NCBI GenBank assembly: GCA_022866195.1
Contig: JALHUF010000255.1
Location: forward strand, 1 to 9,282
DNA length: 9,282 nucleotides
Reading direction: 5' to 3'
Source of the DNA: Terriglobia bacterium
GTDB lineage: Bacteria > Acidobacteriota > Terriglobia > UBA7540
Below are positions 6,994 to 9,282 of this stretch, piece after piece. The stretch's first letter is position 1. Each line of letters begins with the position of its first letter. The notes under the pieces are model-generated. The model was given only the letters and a program-made list of their open reading frames with translations. It was not told the origin of the DNA and searched no databases. The translations under genes and the position numbers were made by a program.

Positions 6994-7932
6994 TTATCTC
7001 CGGCGCTTTCCCTTGCCGCCGTCTTCCCCGTAACCACCGTAATAGTAAGAGCCGTAACCCGATCGGGGCGCGGCGCGGTTGAGCACCACGCCGAGCAGGC
7101 GCTTGGTACGGAACCCCTCACAAACCTTTTGCGCCAGGTCAAAGGGGGTCGTTCCTGCTTGTACTACCATGAGCATGCCGTCACAAAGCTCGGCCAGAAG
7201 GCTGGCGTCGGACACCGGAATAGCCGGTGGTGAGTCAATAACAATCCAGTCGAACACGGGAGCCAAGCGCTGGAGAAGACCCTTAAAGCGGCCATTGGCG
7301 ATCAGCTCAGCCGGGTACGCGGCTGATTGGCCCCCCGCAATGAAGAACAGGTTGCCCTGCGGGCCCCGCTGCAGGATCGAAAACTCATCGGCCTTGCCCT
7401 GGAGATACTCAGAGAGCCCTGGTGCCAACGGGGCCCCCAGCAACAAATGTAGCCTTGACCACCGCAAGTCGGCATCGATCAGCAGGGCGCGGCATTCCTG
7501 CTGTTGGACGAACACGTGGGCCAAGTTCGCAGCAACGAACGTTTTGCCCTCGAGCGGCAGCGCGCTGGTGATCAGGAGCGTCTGGAGCGGCTGCTTCTGC
7601 CGGACCAAGTAGAGCCGCGAACGCAAAGTGCGGAACTCCTCGGCGCCAAGGGCAGGGCGTGGCGAGTCAAGGAACACCAGGCCCTCCGGCTTAGGGCTCC
7701 AAGGCGGTCGGGAGCAGCGCGCTAGCAGGGTCTCGAGGGTTATCTGCCCGGAACGTCCTTCGCCTGCACCCAGAGCCGGCGTCGCCGGGCTCTCCAGCAT
7801 TACCCCGGGAACTCCCTCACCCCGCGCAGCCTCGGGCTCAGGCAACCCGGCCGATCGTGCACCGGTTTCCGCGCCAGCCCCCGCGGCCTTCTCCAACTCT
7901 GCCTTTTTCAACGCATCGTGGATGCGACTCAT
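6994..7932 (-). CDS. Cytoplasmic tyrosine autokinase (BY-kinase), CpsD/CapB type
   Basis: A 312-residue stand-alone BY-kinase domain. The N terminus MSRIHDALKKAE is typical of exosortase-locus autokinases and is followed by an Ala/Gly/Pro/Glu-rich linker (about 15-60). E-E-F-R-T-L-R at 98-104 is the usual helix before the P-loop. Walker A is SALPLEGKT (123-131), with Leu at a position often Gly in the family. Walker A' is ALLIDADLR (149-157, Asp153 and Asp155), and Walker B is IVIDSPP (230-236). The C terminus is Gly-rich with five tyrosines at 293, 296, 297, 298 and 301, followed by a basic end (KGKRRR), which is the expected autophosphorylation cluster. These kinases cycle between phosphorylated and free states to control polymer length with the Wzz-like partner, here encoded two genes upstream. 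No membrane segment is seen, so activation by a separate membrane protein is likely. The ORF ends 6 bp before the next gene. Confidence 0.92.
   Translation of the reverse strand: MSRIHDALKKAELEKAAGAGAETGARSAGLPEPEAARGEGVPGVMLESPATPALGAGEGRSGQITLETLLARCSRPPWSPKPEGLVFLDSPRPALGAEEFRTLRSRLYLVRQKQPLQTLLITSALPLEGKTFVAANLAHVFVQQQECRALLIDADLRWSRLHLLLGAPLAPGLSEYLQGKADEFSILQRGPQGNLFFIAGGQSAAYPAELIANGRFKGLLQRLAPVFDWIVIDSPPAIPVSDASLLAELCDGMLMVVQAGTTPFDLAQKVCEGFRTKRLLGVVLNRAAPRSGYGSYYYGGYGEDGGKGKRRR
6998..7001 (-). promoter_or_regulatory. Ribosome-binding site inside the kinase 3' end
   Basis: GGAG on the minus strand lies across the last codons of the kinase gene, 10 bases before the GTG at 6987. It supports GTG initiation of the sugar transferase and coupling to translation of the kinase. 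Confidence 0.45.
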
Positions 7933-7936
7933 GTCT

Positions 7937-7941
7937 TCCTT
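7937..7941 (-). promoter_or_regulatory. Ribosome-binding site of the tyrosine kinase gene
   Basis: The minus strand reads AAGGA only 4 bases before the ATG at 7932, with a second purine block (GGAGAA) just upstream. It lies in the 28-bp gap after the ATPase stop and supports the start at 7932. Confidence 0.55.
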
Positions 7942-7960
7942 TTCTCCGACCGCCTGCAGC

Positions 7961-8884
7961 TCACTCCGACCGTCGCAGCCGATCCATCAAGGTGGCGAGA
8001 TTCTGCACCGCTTCTCTCAGTCGAGAATCCTCCGCCGCGCCAGCGACCGCAGGGGTCGGTGTGGTGGGTTCGATCTCGTGCAGCTCGAACTCGTGCGCCA
8101 CTCGGTCGATCGTGCTGGCGGCCACTGGCTTCTGTTGGTCGACATAGGCACTGATGAGAGCATGCTCACACAGCAGATTGATCACCCGCGGGATGCCACG
8201 GGCATATCGGTACAAGCTCTCCACCGCCTCCGAGGTGAAAAGCGCCTGGCCGTCGCCGCCAGCAATGCGCAAGCGCTCGGCAATGTAGCCAGGGGTTTCT
8301 TCCAGCGTGAGCGGGTGCGTTTTGCAGCGCAGCGTGATGCGTTGCCGTAATTGGCGGAGCTGCGGCTGCTTGAGCTTCTCCTCAAGCTCGGGTTGCCCGG
8401 AAAGCACAATCTGCAGCAGTTTCTCCGTGGAGGTCTCCAGATTGGTGAGCAGGCGGATTTCCTCCAGCACCTGCGCGGAGAGGTTCTGCGCTTCGTCCAC
8501 AATCAAGACGGCGATTTGTCCGGCCCGATAGCGCTCTAACAGCCATTGGTTGAGCCCCCAGAGAATCCGGCTTTTCTGGCCCGAATCACAGCTAATCCCG
8601 AAATCAGCCATCATGAAGTCAAGGAACTGCAGGGGATTGAGGCGCGAGTTAAAGACAAAGGCGGTGGCCACGCGCGCACTGCGCAGCCACTCGAGCAGCT
8701 TATTGAGCAAGGTGGTCTTGCCAGTTCCCACTTCGCCGGTCAACAAGATGAAGCCCTTGAGGTTCTGAATGCCGTAACTCAAACAGGCCAGTGCCTCCTC
8801 CGCATGTGAGGTTGGGAACAAAAAGCGCGGATCGGGGTTCATATTGAAAGGCGCTTCTCGCAAGCCAAAGAATTTCTTGTACAT
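7961..8884 (-). CDS. AAA+ secretion ATPase, ExeA-like, XrtA/PEP-CTERM locus type
   Basis: A 307-residue protein starting MYKKFFGLREAPF and carrying the N-P-D-P-R-F-L-F motif (residues 16-23) of the ExeA/GspA ATPase family. Visible motifs: Walker A GEVGTGKTT (50-58), Walker B AVLIVDEAQNL (125-135, Asp130 and Glu131), sensor 1 LSGQPEL (161-167), an arginine-finger-like RQRITLR (180-186), and a sensor-2-like ARGIPR (228-233). The C-terminal 35 residues are Thr/Pro/Ala-rich and then form a short charged helix; there is no peptidoglycan-binding domain or membrane helix as in ExeA. The family is the putative secretion ATPase found next to chain-length and kinase genes in exosortase A loci; its biochemical role is not settled. 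It probably works in the cytoplasm with the export or assembly machinery. Gaps are 11 bp upstream and 28 bp downstream. The start at 8884 fits both the family N terminus and the AGGA site. Confidence 0.9.
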   Translation of the reverse strand: MYKKFFGLREAPFNMNPDPRFLFPTSHAEEALACLSYGIQNLKGFILLTGEVGTGKTTLLNKLLEWLRSARVATAFVFNSRLNPLQFLDFMMADFGISCDSGQKSRILWGLNQWLLERYRAGQIAVLIVDEAQNLSAQVLEEIRLLTNLETSTEKLLQIVLSGQPELEEKLKQPQLRQLRQRITLRCKTHPLTLEETPGYIAERLRIAGGDGQALFTSEAVESLYRYARGIPRVINLLCEHALISAYVDQQKPVAASTIDRVAHEFELHEIEPTTPTPAVAGAAEDSRLREAVQNLATLMDRLRRSE

Positions 8885-8893
8885 AGTTGTATG

Positions 8894-8897
8894 TCCT
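8894..8897 (-). promoter_or_regulatory. Ribosome-binding site overlapping upstream stop codon
   Basis: On the minus strand AGGA shares two bases with the TAG stop of the chain-length gene (TAGGA) and stands 9 bases before the ATG at 8884. This favours the MYKKFFGL start over the in-frame ATG at 8914, which would overlap the upstream gene. The overlap suggests translational coupling of the two genes. Confidence 0.6.
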
Positions 8898-9282
8898 ACG
8901 CCCCTGCGCTCCACTGGGGACGCTCCCTCTCCTTCTTGCCGCGTTTCCAGAACCTGTTCCCCCTGCCGTTCCCTGTAACTACCGTGGGTAGCAGGGCCAG
9001 AGTGGGTACCTTGAGGTAGAACTCCACGTCCACTTCAGTGCGAATGGACTTGTCGAGCAACTCGAGCAGCAGCGCAATGCCGAACCCCAGCGCCAAGCCG
9101 ATGCCCAGCCCTCCCCCGGCAAACAGCGGCCGGTTCGGGAAAGACGGTTCTTCGGGCAAGTTCGCCGGGTCCATCACCCGAAACTGTTCGCCTTGCTGGC
9201 GCCGCTCGAGGTTGCTGGCCATCTCCGACTGGTTCCTCTTCTTCAACAGCTCGTTGTAGAACTCCAGGGCCGTTTGGTAGTC
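8896..9282 (-). CDS. Chain-length determinant (Wzz/GumC-like), C-terminal part
   Basis: Only the last 128 codons are in the window; the reading frame is open through the right edge (first visible residues DYQTALEFYNELLKKRNQSE), so the true start lies outside. The visible part has a helical coiled-coil-like stretch, then a proline-rich segment with RRQQGEQFRVMDPANLP and PSFPNRP, then a hydrophobic membrane helix (LFAGGG to ALLLELLD) and a basic cytoplasmic tail ending at TAG. This order is the C-terminal end of polysaccharide co-polymerases of the Wzz/GNVR family, and the Q-F-R-V-x-D-P-A-x-L-P block is typical of the GumC-like branch in PEP-CTERM/exosortase loci. Such proteins sit in the inner membrane and set polymer length, usually with a BY-kinase. 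There is no kinase domain fused at the C terminus; the kinase is a separate gene (7932-6994). The ATPase gene starts 11 bp downstream. The family call is strong; the subfamily is recalled, not searched. Confidence 0.88.
   Translation of the reverse strand, partial: DYQTALEFYNELLKKRNQSEMASNLERRQQGEQFRVMDPANLPEEPSFPNRPLFAGGGLGIGLALGFGIALLLELLDKSIRTEVDVEFYLKVPTLALLPTVVTGNGRGNRFWKRGKKERERPQWSAGA

Noticed and set aside
7628..8350. 240-codon open frame on the plus strand across the kinase and ATPase genes
   Set aside because: The minus-strand genes carry full Walker motifs; this frame is low-complexity Arg/Ser/Ala-rich shadow sequence.

Overview
The window is part of one large exopolysaccharide (EPS) or capsule biosynthesis locus. 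Every gene I accept lies on the minus strand, so the locus reads from right (9282) to left (1). The DNA is GC-rich. The set of a Wzz/GumC-type chain-length protein, an ExeA-like ATPase, a stand-alone BY-kinase and a polyprenyl-phosphate glycosylphosphotransferase is characteristic of loci tied to exosortase A (XrtA/EpsH) and PEP-CTERM systems in diderm bacteria. An acidobacterium or a proteobacterium-like environmental diderm fits. I cannot fix the phylum from this sequence, and no exosortase gene is in view.

Layout in transcription order: (1) the C-terminal end of a chain-length determinant/polysaccharide co-polymerase, 9282-8896, cut by the window edge; (2) an AAA+ secretion-type ATPase, 8884-7961; (3) a cytoplasmic tyrosine autokinase of the CpsD/CapB type, 7932-6994; (4) the sugar transferase that starts repeat-unit synthesis on undecaprenyl phosphate, 6987-5611 (GTG start); (5) a CapA-family metallophosphatase-like protein, about 5543-4395; (6) and (7) two tandem, divergent CapK/PaaK-like adenylate-forming enzymes, 4280-2859 and 2788-1394; (8) a multi-spanning O-antigen ligase/polymerase-like protein, 1276 to beyond base 1, cut by the left edge. 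No stretch of 300 bases lacks a gene. The longest gaps are 117 and 114 bp, and I see no convincing terminator or promoter in them.

Genes 1-4 are packed tightly (gaps of 11, 28 and 6 bp, with ribosome-binding sites overlapping upstream stops or coding ends) and form the conserved assembly core: chain-length control, its kinase, an ATPase and the initiating transferase. Genes 5-8 are spaced more loosely (gaps of 67, 114, 70 and 117 bp) and look like an accessory module. Inferred division of labour: gene 4 loads the first sugar-phosphate on the lipid carrier, unseen glycosyltransferases extend it, gene 8 polymerises or ligates it, and genes 1 and 3 set chain length. The CapA and CapK pair may add a non-sugar group (acyl, aryl or amino-acyl) to the polymer. 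That last point is the most interesting open question here, and it is a hypothesis.
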